Assembly: GCF_008084905.1 (NCBI RefSeq)
Contig: NZ_VSFC01000029.1
Span: forward strand, 1 to 42,051
Origin: Xanthomarina maritima
Lineage (GTDB): Bacteria; Bacteroidota; Bacteroidia; Flavobacteriales; Flavobacteriaceae
Direction of reading: 5' to 3'
DNA: 42,051 nucleotides
In this document: one piece after another, positions 18,301-27,000 of the stretch
Position numbering within the stretch: position 1 is the first letter of the stretch
How the letters are laid out: each line of letters starts with the position of its first letter
Program-made: the position numbers and the translations under genes
The notes under the pieces: generated by a model
The model's input: the letters and a program-made list of their open reading frames with translations, nothing else
Told to the model about the DNA's origin: nothing
The model's database searches: none

Positions 18301-18358
18301 CTTGGGAGAAGGCCGTAATGCTTAAGAGCATCATTAATAAAAAGGTAATTTTTCTCAT
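15353..18358 (-). CDS. T9SS type A sorting-domain secreted protein with FnIII and PPC-like domains
   Basis: A 1,001-residue protein with a signal peptide MRKITFLLMMLLSITAFSQ. It is followed by a choice-of-anchor-J-like beta-sandwich (about 20-195), a fibronectin III domain (about 200-292), a PPC-like domain (about 296-432), an Ig-like segment (about 433-518) and three more PPC-like units beginning NDEC(A/S)N near 520, 659 and 791. The last 80 residues are a type A T9SS sorting domain (YYPNPVVNTLTVEAKN, VYNIVGQQVL, GLKDGVYFVTV, KTIKVVKR). No protease or glycosidase signature is visible, so binding or adhesion is the likely role. Type A cargo is normally cleaved by PorU and attached to lipopolysaccharide. 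The gene stands alone, with its own upstream motif and downstream terminator. Confidence 0.93.
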   Translation of the reverse strand: MRKITFLLMMLLSITAFSQVEIVENFDSGSQYQLPNGWTESALYAFTASSEFACGNTGLSTTAVIAGTGTSTLTTPNYTAVTNATDLSISFSINVFEQDSQFPPRTYSPPASNWGSLVVEYTTDGGTTWTNAVTIDDSNFTYVGTTTCMTVPTVNAGALVAGSDFQARFVATSVNVNGFALMVKVDNISITQVATTVPNCDLVLLNPTDGSSTADTNVELTWQPATGIPTGYKVSVGTTSGGTDIVNEDTTTGTTYSLNGLGLLYETEYFVNIVPYNSYGDAMGCIEKSFTTRVEPIEGAACSRPHVVSSFPYLVAGGNTANYENNVNTGSCGANNTSYITSNDVFYEITPAADMSINIDLVNINNNNVGMHLMKGCPTDTDKECIGFDGEWNTSAGLGIYDAVLYAGNTYFLVLSAGGTSTTYTYDLIITQNSCINPTFTLTNVPDCGTGMFSIDVDVTSLGSATTLTLTDGTSSTAINALGLVNIGPYQSGETITVSITNDQDNSCSYTESIYFYCPPSNDECANAISLSVNTDDTCTLVTSATNAGATESMSDPASCNGNTNDVWFSFVADGSSMILEYLNVTEAIGTGGIFQSTELYEGSCGTLTSLACFTGQYAELVNLTDGNTYYLRNKTNITGEYAQNFDVCLKTPPAAPSNDECSNATILTLSTDDQCDNQATGTTLGATPSAENTCNTPTNQYKDVWYIFTPTEMAYYSFSVTTSAPASPSFSIYSGTCGALTAVSSYCSTGVQTHQLNSGESYYVMVRSNSTSPGFEFNLCVWQLPPAVSNDECSNPTILLESIDSNGNNAISGTLDNSYPSSESCSSNNRTIWYSFTPTYTGLYNFNLTQTTGYPSFTVYNTDDCLLTSGNYVSGFYCYNSGLKTAEVVAGTTYLIAIHGSRTQASAFDLMVYPDPSLSIESTIFETFKYYPNPVVNTLTVEAKNTISKVSVYNIVGQQVLMVNPNSIKSTIDMDGLKDGVYFVTVTIDGAQKTIKVVKR

Positions 18359-18835
18359 TGTTTTAGTTTTAAAATAATTATTTGTTAAGTTTTAAAGAAT
18401 GATTTTTAGAGATGCAAAACATGAATGGAAGCATTTTTGAAATATCATTCAAAGTTGAAATGTATGAATAGAAATACTATAAATAAAGAGGATGTCTTTT
18501 GTATTTCCCGAAATTTGAAAGTAAAAAATGATAAATAATCAACTGTAAAACAGGTGTTTGTAAATTTATGTGATTATTTTTTAGAATAGTTAAATACAAA
18601 GTTTAAAAAGGGTGTAATTTGAAAGAATTTGATATTTAACCTTAATCTTTAGTAAAAAAAAGAAGTTAGAAAAACAAGAAATTTCAACTAATATCATTTA
18701 TAAAAGTGCTAGTATTTTTATTTATTTTTTAAGAGATACTAGTCTGGATAATTTATAGGATATCAAGAAAAAATGATGACATATTATAGTGATAAAAATG
18801 TCATTAAGTTCAGAATTTTAACGTTTGTAAGTTTC
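18359..18835. other. 477-bp AT-rich intergenic region
   Basis: The spacer lies between the start of the 1,001-residue T9SS gene and the end of meaB, both on the minus strand. It holds the shared motif at 18494-18512. Near meaB there is a weak 7-bp inverted repeat (ATGACAT 18776-18782, ATGTCAT 18798-18804), a possible 3'-end structure. I saw no convincing small gene and no full TAnnTTTG box upstream of the T9SS gene. Confidence 0.6.
18494..18512 (-). promoter_or_regulatory. Candidate regulatory motif shared by two T9SS cargo genes (copy 2)
   Basis: The plus strand reads GTCTTTTGTATTTCCCGAA, differing at one base from 12147-12165. It lies 136 bp upstream of the ATG at 18358, in the same orientation relative to its gene as copy 1. 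A shorter related string, TTTCCCGAAAATTTAGG, occurs upstream of secA near 32277. Function is not known. Confidence 0.5.
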
Positions 18836-19906
18836 TTACATACGCAACAAATAATCTGCAGCTGCAAAAGGTGTAGTTTTATTGTCTTCAATAAGTTGCA
18901 ACTGTTTATCTAAAGCCAGTTTCATCTCTTTATTATTAAAGAAATTAGATTTTAAATGATCTTCAATTGTTTGGATTAGCCAAAACTTGTTCTGCTCATT
19001 ACGTTTTTTTTGAAAATAAGTATTATTTGAAGTCCTTTGGATATAGTCTTGAATTTGTTCCCAAATAGCTTCGATCCCTTCATTTTTTATAGCACTACAC
19101 AATAAAACTTTTGGTTGCCATTCAGAAGATTTTTTAGGATATAAATGTAAGGCTCTGTTAAATTCTACTTTAGCTATTTTGGCAGCTTTTAAATTATTTC
19201 CATCGGCTTTATTAATGGCAATCAGGTCTGCCATTTCTACAATCCCTCGTTTTATTCCTTGTAATTCATCTCCAGCTCCAGCAAGTTTAAGTAACAAAAA
19301 GAAATCAACCATACTATGAACAGCCGTTTCACTTTGTCCTACACCAACCGTTTCAATAATAATGCTATCAAAACCAGCAGCTTCACATAAAATAATAGTT
19401 TCTCTAGTCTTTCTGGCTACACCACCAAGAGAGTCTCCAGAAGCCGAAGGTCTTATAAACGCATTGGTGTCTTTAACGAGGTCTTCCATTCTTGTTTTAT
19501 CCCCTAAAATACTGCCTTTGGTTAAGGAACTACTAGGATCGACAGCTAGTACTGCTACTTTTTTGCCTATACTAGTTAAATGGGTTCCAAAAGCTTCTAT
19601 AAAGGTGCTTTTACCAACTCCTGGAACTCCAGTAATACCAATTCGAATGGATTTATTAGCATGAGGCAAGCAACCCATAATAATAGCATGAGCTTTTTCA
19701 AAATGTTGAGGGTTTTTACTTTCTATAATGGTAATGGCTCGACTTAAAGCCGTCATATCGCCTTTCAATATATCAGAAATTAAATCTTTAGCAGAAGGCT
19801 GTTGATGACGTATAGATTTTAATTTTTTAATAGACGAAGTGTTGACACTATCAGGTTCAGGAATACCGTCTTTTTCATTTAATGCTGTTGTTTTATCTTT
19901 TGCCAC
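18836..19906 (-). CDS. meaB: Methylmalonyl-CoA mutase-associated GTPase MeaB (ArgK family)
   Basis: A 356-residue G3E-family GTPase that protects methylmalonyl-CoA mutase and gates loading of adenosylcobalamin. The P-loop GVPGVGKST lies near residue 90, followed by the family-specific VLAVDPSSSLTKGSILGDKTRM block, the IIETVGVGQSE switch region and the NKAD base-recognition motif. Length is slightly above typical because of an N-terminal extension of about 40 residues. The start codon is GTG (19906). It lies 10 bp downstream of the DUF2911 gene, so the two are probably cotranscribed. The mutase itself is not in the window, but a cobalamin adenosyltransferase gene is (32720-33292), consistent with a B12-dependent propionate/methylmalonyl-CoA route. 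Confidence 0.95.
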   Translation of the reverse strand: MAKDKTTALNEKDGIPEPDSVNTSSIKKLKSIRHQQPSAKDLISDILKGDMTALSRAITIIESKNPQHFEKAHAIIMGCLPHANKSIRIGITGVPGVGKSTFIEAFGTHLTSIGKKVAVLAVDPSSSLTKGSILGDKTRMEDLVKDTNAFIRPSASGDSLGGVARKTRETIILCEAAGFDSIIIETVGVGQSETAVHSMVDFFLLLKLAGAGDELQGIKRGIVEMADLIAINKADGNNLKAAKIAKVEFNRALHLYPKKSSEWQPKVLLCSAIKNEGIEAIWEQIQDYIQRTSNNTYFQKKRNEQNKFWLIQTIEDHLKSNFFNNKEMKLALDKQLQLIEDNKTTPFAAADYLLRM

Positions 19907-19916
19907 GAAGTTATTT

Positions 19917-20471
19917 TTATTTTAAAGGAACAACTACTTTTGTATCATCCCAAGCCATGGTTAAAGATAAGTTATCTGTTGAATTATCAAAACCAATTGT
20001 AAATTGCTCAACTGTTGTATCTAATTTTTGAACAGGAACTTCAATATCTATAACGTCAAATTCTGGTTCTCTCATAGGTTTCATTTCCATGTCAACTCCC
20101 CAAGAATATTGTTTTTGGTTGAACATAACGTGCCATGTAGAATCGTTTGGAATCGTCCATAAGGTGTATTTTCCAGCTGGAAGTGAATCATTCCCAACCT
20201 TTAAAGCAATATTGGTTTCAAAAGTTGTGGCTTCATTAGCTCCTGTTCTCCAAACTTCATTGTATGGAACTAAAGCACCAAATATCTCACGATTGCGTTT
20301 AAATGGTCTGTTATAAAACACTTTCAATTCAACATCGTCAACAACAAAACTGACATTTTTTTTAGGACTTAAGGGTTTTTTAAATAAGCCATCATTTAAA
20401 ATAGAGTACACAAAAACACCAATAGCTACAAGTACTAAAAGTCCAATAATCCATTTTAAAAATCTATTCAT
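19917..20471 (-). CDS. DUF2911 domain protein, membrane-anchored
   Basis: A 184-residue protein with an N-terminal transmembrane helix or uncleaved signal (residues 6-26, WIIGLLVLVAIGVFVYSIL) and a DUF2911 domain over most of the rest. The hallmark is the block VFYNRPFKRNREIFGALVPY followed by VWRTGANEATTFET and LPAGKYTLWTIPN. The function of DUF2911 is unknown; these proteins are common in Bacteroidota and predicted to act in the envelope. It is the first gene of a likely two-gene operon with meaB (10-bp gap). The start is an ATG at 20471. Confidence 0.92.
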   Translation of the reverse strand: MNRFLKWIIGLLVLVAIGVFVYSILNDGLFKKPLSPKKNVSFVVDDVELKVFYNRPFKRNREIFGALVPYNEVWRTGANEATTFETNIALKVGNDSLPAGKYTLWTIPNDSTWHVMFNQKQYSWGVDMEMKPMREPEFDVIDIEVPVQKLDTTVEQFTIGFDNSTDNLSLTMAWDDTKVVVPLK

Positions 20472-20644
20472 AGGTACTAATTTTTAAGAGATAAAGATAC
20501 TTTAAAAGATATATCATGTAAAAGTGAAACGCAAATTTCTTTTCAAATATTTTCGATATCTTCAAAAATATTTTTCATTTTTTGCAACAACCCATTTTTT
20601 TGTTCGTCTTTAAAGTGAACTAATCCAAAAACCAAAAGAAAAGC

Positions 20645-21196
20645 ATGTTTCAGAGTGATATCATTGAAAAATGCAAACAAAACAATCGTCAGGCACAAAT
20701 GCAGTTATACAACCAGTACTGCCATGGAATGTATATTGTGGCAAAACGATTTGTGAAACACGATGCAGAAGCAGAAGATATAGTACAGGATGCTTTTATT
20801 AAAGCATTTTCTAAACTGCATCAATTTCAAGCTGAAGTAACTTTTGGAGCTTGGTTAAAACGTATTGTAATCAACACCAGTTTAGATGCTTTAAAATCTA
20901 AGAGCCAACCTATGGTTGAGTTAGAAGATGTGCACTTAAAAGTAGTCGACACAAGGGATGAGGACAAATGGTTAGTAGACGATAAGGTAACAATAGACGA
21001 CGTTAAAGAAGCTATTAGCAGCCTGTCAGAAAAATATAGATATGTCCTCATGCTTTATTTAATGGAAGGCTACGACCATCAGGAAATTTCAGACATTCTA
21101 AATATTTCTGAAGTAGCTTCTAGAACACAACTTTACAGAGGTAAATTACAATTGCAGGAACTATTAAAACTTAGAAAAAATGGCACAAGATATTAG
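20645..21196 (+). CDS. ECF-type RNA polymerase sigma factor
   Basis: A 183-residue sigma-70 family protein of the extracytoplasmic-function class. Region 2 (about 10-80) contains the AEDIVQDAFIKAFSKLHQF core helix and the FGAWLKRIVINTSLD segment. Region 4 (about 125-178) contains LSEKYRYVLMLYLMEGYDHQEISDILNISEVASRTQLYRGK, with the HTH near its end. The gene overlaps the next one by 17 bp. The neighbour is a short single-pass membrane protein typical of anti-sigma factors, so this sigma is probably held at the membrane until an envelope signal arrives. The 173-bp divergent spacer with the DUF2911 gene shows no clear housekeeping -7 box, so autoregulation is possible. Confidence 0.95.
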   Translation: MFQSDIIEKCKQNNRQAQMQLYNQYCHGMYIVAKRFVKHDAEAEDIVQDAFIKAFSKLHQFQAEVTFGAWLKRIVINTSLDALKSKSQPMVELEDVHLKVVDTRDEDKWLVDDKVTIDDVKEAISSLSEKYRYVLMLYLMEGYDHQEISDILNISEVASRTQLYRGKLQLQELLKLRKNGTRY

Positions 21197-21758
21197 AGAT
21201 TTATTTAAAAAAGACAATGAAAACTTTAGAGAAAAAATGTCTGAAGGACATGATTTACGTTTTCTAAATAAATTAGATAAAAAACTACCAGAGCATGGCA
21301 AACCTTCTTGGTCTTGGTTGCAAATAGCAGCTAGTTTGGTGTTGCTGTTGGGCTTTAGTTTTGGGGTATATAAATATTTTGAAAAGCCTATGGAAGTCCA
21401 AGTAGCAGATACTCCAATAGAATTTGAAGAGATACCAACAAAATCCTTAAGAGACATATCGCCAGATTTAAAAAAGGTAGAAGATTACTATTTGGCAAAC
21501 ATCAATTTAGAATTGTCTAAAGTAAAATTAACTCCAGATAATAAAGAACTTATCAATGGGTATATGAGTCAGTTAGAGGCTTTAAATAAAGAATACAAAC
21601 GTATCTCTTTAGAACTAACTAATTCAGGACCAAACGAGTTAACAGTTAATGCATTAATTACCAATTTAAAGTTTCGTTTAAACCTAATGTATCGCTTAAA
21701 AGAACAATTGCAAACCTTGCAAACAACAGATTCAATCAATAAACGAACAAACGTATAA
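21180..21758 (+). CDS. Probable single-pass anti-sigma factor
   Basis: A 192-residue protein whose start overlaps the sigma gene by 17 bp in another frame. The N-terminal 40 residues are charged and cytoplasmic (DIRDLFKKDNENFREKMSEG), followed by one transmembrane helix (about 46-66, LQIAASLVLLLGFSFGVYKYF) and a periplasmic helical part rich in Leu and Lys. No zinc-binding HxxxCxxC motif is present, so it is not a classical ZAS anti-sigma. Assignment rests on gene order and topology rather than a named domain. Confidence 0.85.
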   Translation: MAQDIRDLFKKDNENFREKMSEGHDLRFLNKLDKKLPEHGKPSWSWLQIAASLVLLLGFSFGVYKYFEKPMEVQVADTPIEFEEIPTKSLRDISPDLKKVEDYYLANINLELSKVKLTPDNKELINGYMSQLEALNKEYKRISLELTNSGPNELTVNALITNLKFRLNLMYRLKEQLQTLQTTDSINKRTNV

Positions 21759-21770
21759 AACAATCATAAA

Positions 21771-23213
21771 ATGAAACACATAATAATTACAGGATTATTT
21801 TTTCTTAGTACTTTAAGTCTTTGGGCTCAAGAAAAATTAGATAAAATCTCACAATCCATAAGGGTTACAGATCAAGTAACTTTGAACTTAAATACCAATT
21901 ATACCAATATTGAAATAGATACTTGGAATAAAGACATTATAGAGATAGAAGCCTATGTAGAAAGCAGGTCTTTAAGTAAAGAAGAGCTTAAGAAATATTT
22001 GGATGCCTGGAAAATTCAAGTGGAAGGATCAAATAACTTGGTGTCTATCACTTCAGGAACAGACAATCAATCTTGGGCAAATAACAACAATTTGTTCGAT
22101 GAACAATCTTTTAATGCTTTACAAGATTTAGAATTTGAATTGGCAAATATGCCTATAGTGGATAATCTTTTAGAGTCTTTACATTTGGAAGACATGCCAA
22201 AAATGCCAAAAATGCCAAAATTACCTGAATTACCGGAAGGCATGCATAATTCAGATTTTGATTTTGAAAAATTCAAAAAAGAAGGTGATGCCTATATGGA
22301 AAGGTGGAGTAGAGAGTATAGTGAAACCTATGGGGAAGTCTATGCAAAGCAAATGGAAGCTTGGGCAAAAGAAGTTGAATCTAGTGAAGAAATGAAAGAA
22401 TTTCAAAAGCGTATAGAAGTTTGGGGAGAAAAATTCGGAAAGGAATTTGGCGAAAAATTTGGTAAAGACATGGAAGCTTGGGGTGAACAATTTGGAAAGC
22501 AGATGGAATCCTGGGGTGATAATTTTGGAAAGCAAATGGAAGAGCAAGCCAAATTAATAGAAGAGCAACATAAAGTAAAAGAAGAAATGCAACGAGGATT
22601 ATTTGAATCTCCTTCTGAATTAAAGAATCAAAAAGTAAATAAAACCATAAAGATTAAAATGCCAAAAGGTGCCAAACTAAAAGTGAATGTGCGTTATGGC
22701 GAATTGAAAATGGCTTCTTTAATACAGAATTTAAAAGCAAATGTATCACATACCACTTTAATAGCAAACAGCATTGATGGAAGCCAGACTTCCATCAATG
22801 CATCATATTCACCTGTAACTATTTCTAATTGGTTGATGGGAGAATTAAAATTAAACTATGTAGAAAAAGCACATATAAGTACTGTAAATAGATTGGTTTT
22901 AAATGCCAATTCATCCAATGTAAATATTGGAACCTTGCAAGGGAATGCTATTATAGATGGTAGTTTTGGAGACTTAATTATAGAAAATATTACTAACTCC
23001 TTTAATAATTTAAATATCGTACTTGAAAATAGTAAAGCTCGATTAAGCCTTCCAAATGTTGATTATAATTTACAGTATAAAGGGAAGTACTCTAATTTGA
23101 AGCATCCTACCAAAACATCTAATGAGGTCAATACATCCTTCTCATCAGGTAATTTATCAAGCAACAAAACCATTGTTGTAAATGCTAAGTACAGTCAGGT
23201 AGAATTACATTAA
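21771..23213 (+). CDS. Exported DUF4097-like protein with an 11-residue helical repeat insert
   Basis: A 480-residue protein with signal peptide MKHIIITGLFFLSTLSLWAQ. Beta-rich segments at about 25-100 and 290-480 (repeated LNANSSNVNIG, DGSFGDLIIENI patterns) resemble the DUF4097 putative-adhesin beta-roll that often accompanies ECF/anti-sigma genes. Between them lies a long charged insert: a KMPKMPKMPKLPELPEG stretch (about 143-158) and then amphipathic helix with near 11-residue repeats (EVWGEKFGKEF, EAWGEQFGKQM, ESWGDNFGKQM; about 213-256). It starts 12 bp after the anti-sigma gene and is the third gene of that operon, so it is probably a periplasmic or outer-membrane effector or sensor of the regulon. 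It has no T9SS sorting domain. Specific function unknown. Confidence 0.85.
   Translation: MKHIIITGLFFLSTLSLWAQEKLDKISQSIRVTDQVTLNLNTNYTNIEIDTWNKDIIEIEAYVESRSLSKEELKKYLDAWKIQVEGSNNLVSITSGTDNQSWANNNNLFDEQSFNALQDLEFELANMPIVDNLLESLHLEDMPKMPKMPKLPELPEGMHNSDFDFEKFKKEGDAYMERWSREYSETYGEVYAKQMEAWAKEVESSEEMKEFQKRIEVWGEKFGKEFGEKFGKDMEAWGEQFGKQMESWGDNFGKQMEEQAKLIEEQHKVKEEMQRGLFESPSELKNQKVNKTIKIKMPKGAKLKVNVRYGELKMASLIQNLKANVSHTTLIANSIDGSQTSINASYSPVTISNWLMGELKLNYVEKAHISTVNRLVLNANSSNVNIGTLQGNAIIDGSFGDLIIENITNSFNNLNIVLENSKARLSLPNVDYNLQYKGKYSNLKHPTKTSNEVNTSFSSGNLSSNKTIVVNAKYSQVELH
22771..22801. repeat. Perfect 13-bp inverted repeat inside a coding region
   Basis: GCATTGATGGAAG (22771-22783) and CTTCCATCAATGC (22789-22801) form a perfect 13-bp stem with a 5-nt loop, within codons reading SIDGSQTSINA in the DUF4097-like gene. 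No T run follows on the plus strand. Confidence 0.85.
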
Positions 23214-23251
23214 TATTACCATTTGATGTAGTAGTAAAATCTAATACCTTA

Positions 23252-24028
23252 TTATTTATTTACTATAATCTTGTAAGTTGCCTGCTCACCTAAGGTTGAA
23301 GTTAGGGTCATTAAATACAAGCCATTTATTAATTTATTTGAAACATCTAGACTTAAGCCATTGTCAGATAATATAACCTCTTTATCTTCAAACACTAATT
23401 TTCCTTCAAGAGTATAAAAACTAATTCCACTTAACTCTGTCATAATCGAGGTTTTTATGTGTAAAACACCTTTTACTGGATTTGGATAGATGCTAAATAT
23501 ATCACTAAAAGACCTATATTCAACAGCTAATGTTTCTAATAGGATATTATTAGCAGTTCCTAAAATATTTTGTCCTAATGTATTTGTAACTCCTGTTCCA
23601 TTTGGATTTCCATTTTCAAATAAATCATGTGTAATCATAACTCCTTCACTAACACTTATTACTTCAAAAGAAACTGTAAACACAGTGGTTGTTCCAGTAA
23701 TATCAGAAAAAGCTCCAGCTGCATATCTAATAATTCCCGGAGTGGAGGTATCATTTGCTAATGGAACATTTAGTACGCTGTTATTAGGTGTCAAACTATT
23801 AATTTGAATAATGGCCGGATTATAATTTAGATATATTTGAACACCTCTATAAGCTGTTGTACCAGCTACAGCTTCAATGGTATAATTGAAAGTTTGGCCA
23901 ATAGATAAAGGAGGGGTTTCATCTACTGAAGCTACTAAATTGATATTTTGAGCCATTCCAAGTGTACTTCCTAAAACAAAGGTTGAAAGTATAAGTACTT
24001 TTGAAATGTGTGTGAGTATATGTTTCAT
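23252..24028 (-). CDS. Cohesin-domain protein with T9SS type A sorting domain (predicted surface scaffold)
   Basis: About 258 residues. Three ATGs stand in a row (24034, 24031, 24028); the last gives the most usual signal peptide, ending near STLGMAQ. The next roughly 145 residues read as a type I-like cohesin beta-sandwich: GQTFNYTIEA, then YRGVQIYLNYNPAIIQINSL (the conserved G-x-Q-x-x-x-x-Y-x-P strand pair), then ITGTTTVFTVSFEVIS. A hydrophilic link leads to a type A T9SS sorting domain of about 75 residues (FSIYPNPVKGVLHIKTS, GISFYTLEGKLVF, LINGLYLMTL, YKIIVNK). It would therefore be exported by the T9SS and fixed to the cell surface with its cohesin exposed. It lies 12 bp downstream (6 bp from the first ATG) of a dockerin-bearing gene, the natural binding partner. 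Cohesin assignment is by pattern and context, with no alignment run. Confidence 0.85.
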   Translation of the reverse strand: MKHILTHISKVLILSTFVLGSTLGMAQNINLVASVDETPPLSIGQTFNYTIEAVAGTTAYRGVQIYLNYNPAIIQINSLTPNNSVLNVPLANDTSTPGIIRYAAGAFSDITGTTTVFTVSFEVISVSEGVMITHDLFENGNPNGTGVTNTLGQNILGTANNILLETLAVEYRSFSDIFSIYPNPVKGVLHIKTSIMTELSGISFYTLEGKLVFEDKEVILSDNGLSLDVSNKLINGLYLMTLTSTLGEQATYKIIVNK

Positions 24029-24040
24029 CATCATTATTAT

Positions 24041-27000
24041 TTAATCGTTTTGTGTTTCTCCATTTAAACTAAAATTCCCAGATAATAGACCAAAATCAAA
24101 AATATTTATGTTTTGATTATGGTCAAAGTCTGCTGAAGGATCAAATCCTATATCACCAGAATTTAGTCCAAAAGTACCCGATAAGATACCAAAATCGAAT
24201 ATATTAATTGTATTGTCGTTATTAACATCTCCAGCTAAAAGCTCTGTGATAGTTTCAGAAGCATTTGAAGTTAAATTAACTGTTAAAACGCGTTGTAAAT
24301 ACATAGGATGTTTGACTAGAATTTTATACTGACTTTGACTAACTGTCGTACTTAAAGTTATTTGACCAGCATTATTACTGGTTTCGGTTAAGCTATATGC
24401 AGGCGTAAGTAAATCATTTACATCGTATAAAATCACGGAGTAAGCTCCACTATAATCTGAACGTCCTTGCAAACTAACTTGCAAATCTATTGTGAATTCT
24501 GGTATGATAACACTTACTGTTTGCATGCAAGATAAAGAGGTGTTTTCAGAAACATCAGTAACAGTCCATGTAATGGTTGTATCTCCTAAAGGATAGGGGT
24601 CATTTAGTTCTAAAGCGTCAGATCGAACAGCATTATAAGTTAAAGTAGTTGCGCAATTATCTGTTGCTGTAGGATTTAAAATAGATACAATGGTTTCGGT
24701 TGTTCCAACAGAAACATGTTCGATGATATCTATAGGGCAGGTTAAAATTGGAGCTTCATTATCGTTTAAAACGGTCCATTGAAAGCTTGTTTCAACATCT
24801 AAACTCCCTGGTTTTGATAAGGTAACGGTTACTTGGTAAACACCATCATTATTTGGCCCACCAGAAATAGCAGTTTCATCAATACTACCAAAAATTAATC
24901 CATTGGTTGGTTCAATATCTATGCCAAGAGGTTGCCCACTTATGGCATAAACTAAATTGTCATTTGGGTTACCACCAGAGCCTACTGCAGAAAAATCAGA
25001 TATTTCAAATTCACAATCTGTTCTATTTGCAATGGGTTCAATTATTAATTCTGGATATTGAAGACCTAATATTTCAATGGCATTTACCATTGGGTTTTGT
25101 ATAAATTGAAAAAATTCTATTTCTAAATTTCCATCTGTAACGGTGACATTATTTTGAATCATTCCAGCAATGCGATGTCCAAATTCTGCTGAAGCATCTA
25201 GTTTTTCAATGCGTCTTTCGTTTTCAATATTAACACTAAAAATGCGTTGACCAGGTAATCTAGTTCCATTATATAGGTTAGCAAAATACATATTAACAAT
25301 ATAATCGCCATTTGGTACAGGGATGGTATATATCATTGGATATTCAAAATTATTACTATTACCGTTTTGACTACGCATTACTTCATAATATTCTAATGGT
25401 GTTAGGTAGTCTGGAATAGACTCGTCTTCCAAGGCTGAAAGTCCTACAATAACATAAGGCGAACCTGCAGACACACTGTAGAAAGAGCCGCTAGCCGTTG
25501 TGTTGTCTTCCCAGTCTGGACCACCATCAGAGGCCGTGATTGTTGGTCCACCTGCATTAATTCTTACTATAGGTTTATAAATATCCGTTAGCTGTCCAGT
25601 TAAACTTATTAGGTTTAAGGGTGAATTATTTCCTGAATGAATGATTTCTAAATTAGCTTCTTTAATTCCTATCTGGTTGTCAGAATCAAAATCTATAGCT
25701 AAATCATAGCTATCTCCTGGTCCTATGCTTATTGGAAAAATAGCTTCGGTCGAGAAAAGAGAGGCATTAATTCCTGTAAAATTAGCTGCAGTTACTTCTA
25801 TTGAACTATCTGTAGGGCCACCTTCATTAGATAATCTAATATATTTTCTACGAATATTATTTTGTACTGGAGTTAATCCAAAATCTAAATGTGTACTTTG
25901 TGTATTTAGGATGCCATCTTGATTTTCAGTTACTTCTATAAAATCCCAGGTTGCTGAAAATGTATCAGTTCCACTAGCTGTTCTTCCAGTAGAAATAAGT
26001 GAAATAGCTAGCCCTTTATTATCAGAATCATCTAAAAAACTAAGAGGTAAAATAATAGGAGCCCCTAATAAGTTTAATGTCATCCCATCATCTATAGAAT
26101 AAAATGGCTGTGCTGTATTGGTTGCTGGATCTATGGATGCATATAGGTCTAACGAACTCGAGTTTAAAATATTTGGTATATCATATTTAGTATCACTAAT
26201 AACAACACCATCTTGTTCGAGTAACACTTGTAAGCCATAAATAGCATCTTGATTACTAATCCCATTCATGATTACTATTTTTAAATAATTATCCTGATCT
26301 CCATTTCCAAAGCTAATGCCATAAGACTGGAAATCTACTGGTGTTTGCTGAGCACCACTAGATCCAAAATAAGGAGATTCTATTTTCGAATGTATGGTAA
26401 AGGGATTAGAATTGCTATCAACTTGAACGCCAAATTGAAATCCGTAATCCTGAGTATTTAAATTCCCTAATGCATCACCACCAGAGACTTCATCGACGGT
26501 TGCTTTTCCGGCAGCACCGCCAAAAGACATATTATCTATGTCAAATTGAGTTAAATAATCTGTAGATCCATTTGGATCAATCATTAATCCCGTAAACCCT
26601 AAACCAAACATACCAGTACCTGGATTATTATTCCAAAACGGATAATCAATTGGTAGGTTGGTAGTTGTCCCATTATCAGAATCTAATGCAAAGGCGTCAA
26701 AAACATCTAAAATACCATCATTATCATCATCTGTATCATTTAAATCGGAAATATTATCTTGATCATTATCGGTTGGCTTGCTGCTTTGCGAACAAATATT
26801 AGTGCCATTATCAATTTCATCTTGATTGCTATACCCATCCCCATCATTATCAGCATTGGCATCATATCCAATGTCTCCAGGAAGTAAACAATTGATATCA
26901 GTAGGCTCAAAAATGGTTATATTATTAGACCCATAGGTAGCAGCCCAAACGGTTCCAGGAAATATATCTAAATCTCCTTGAGCAGTGACATCTAATGGAA

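Noticed and set aside
19362-19664. 100-codon plus-strand open frame opposite meaB
   Set aside because: It overlaps the P-loop region of meaB on the other strand and encodes no recognisable protein.
21164-21457. 97-codon minus-strand frame opposite the anti-sigma gene
   Set aside because: Shadow of the anti-sigma coding sequence, low complexity, no start context.
23490-23807. 105-codon plus-strand open frame opposite the cohesin gene
   Set aside because: It is antisense to a well-supported gene, has no recognisable domain, and is a by-product of the codon use of the minus-strand frame.
24041-24300. A T9SS type A or B sorting domain at the end of the dockerin protein
   Set aside because: The last 63 residues are two calcium-loop repeats; the PNP and KxxxK-type signatures of type A, and the SPDGDGxND signature of type B, are absent.
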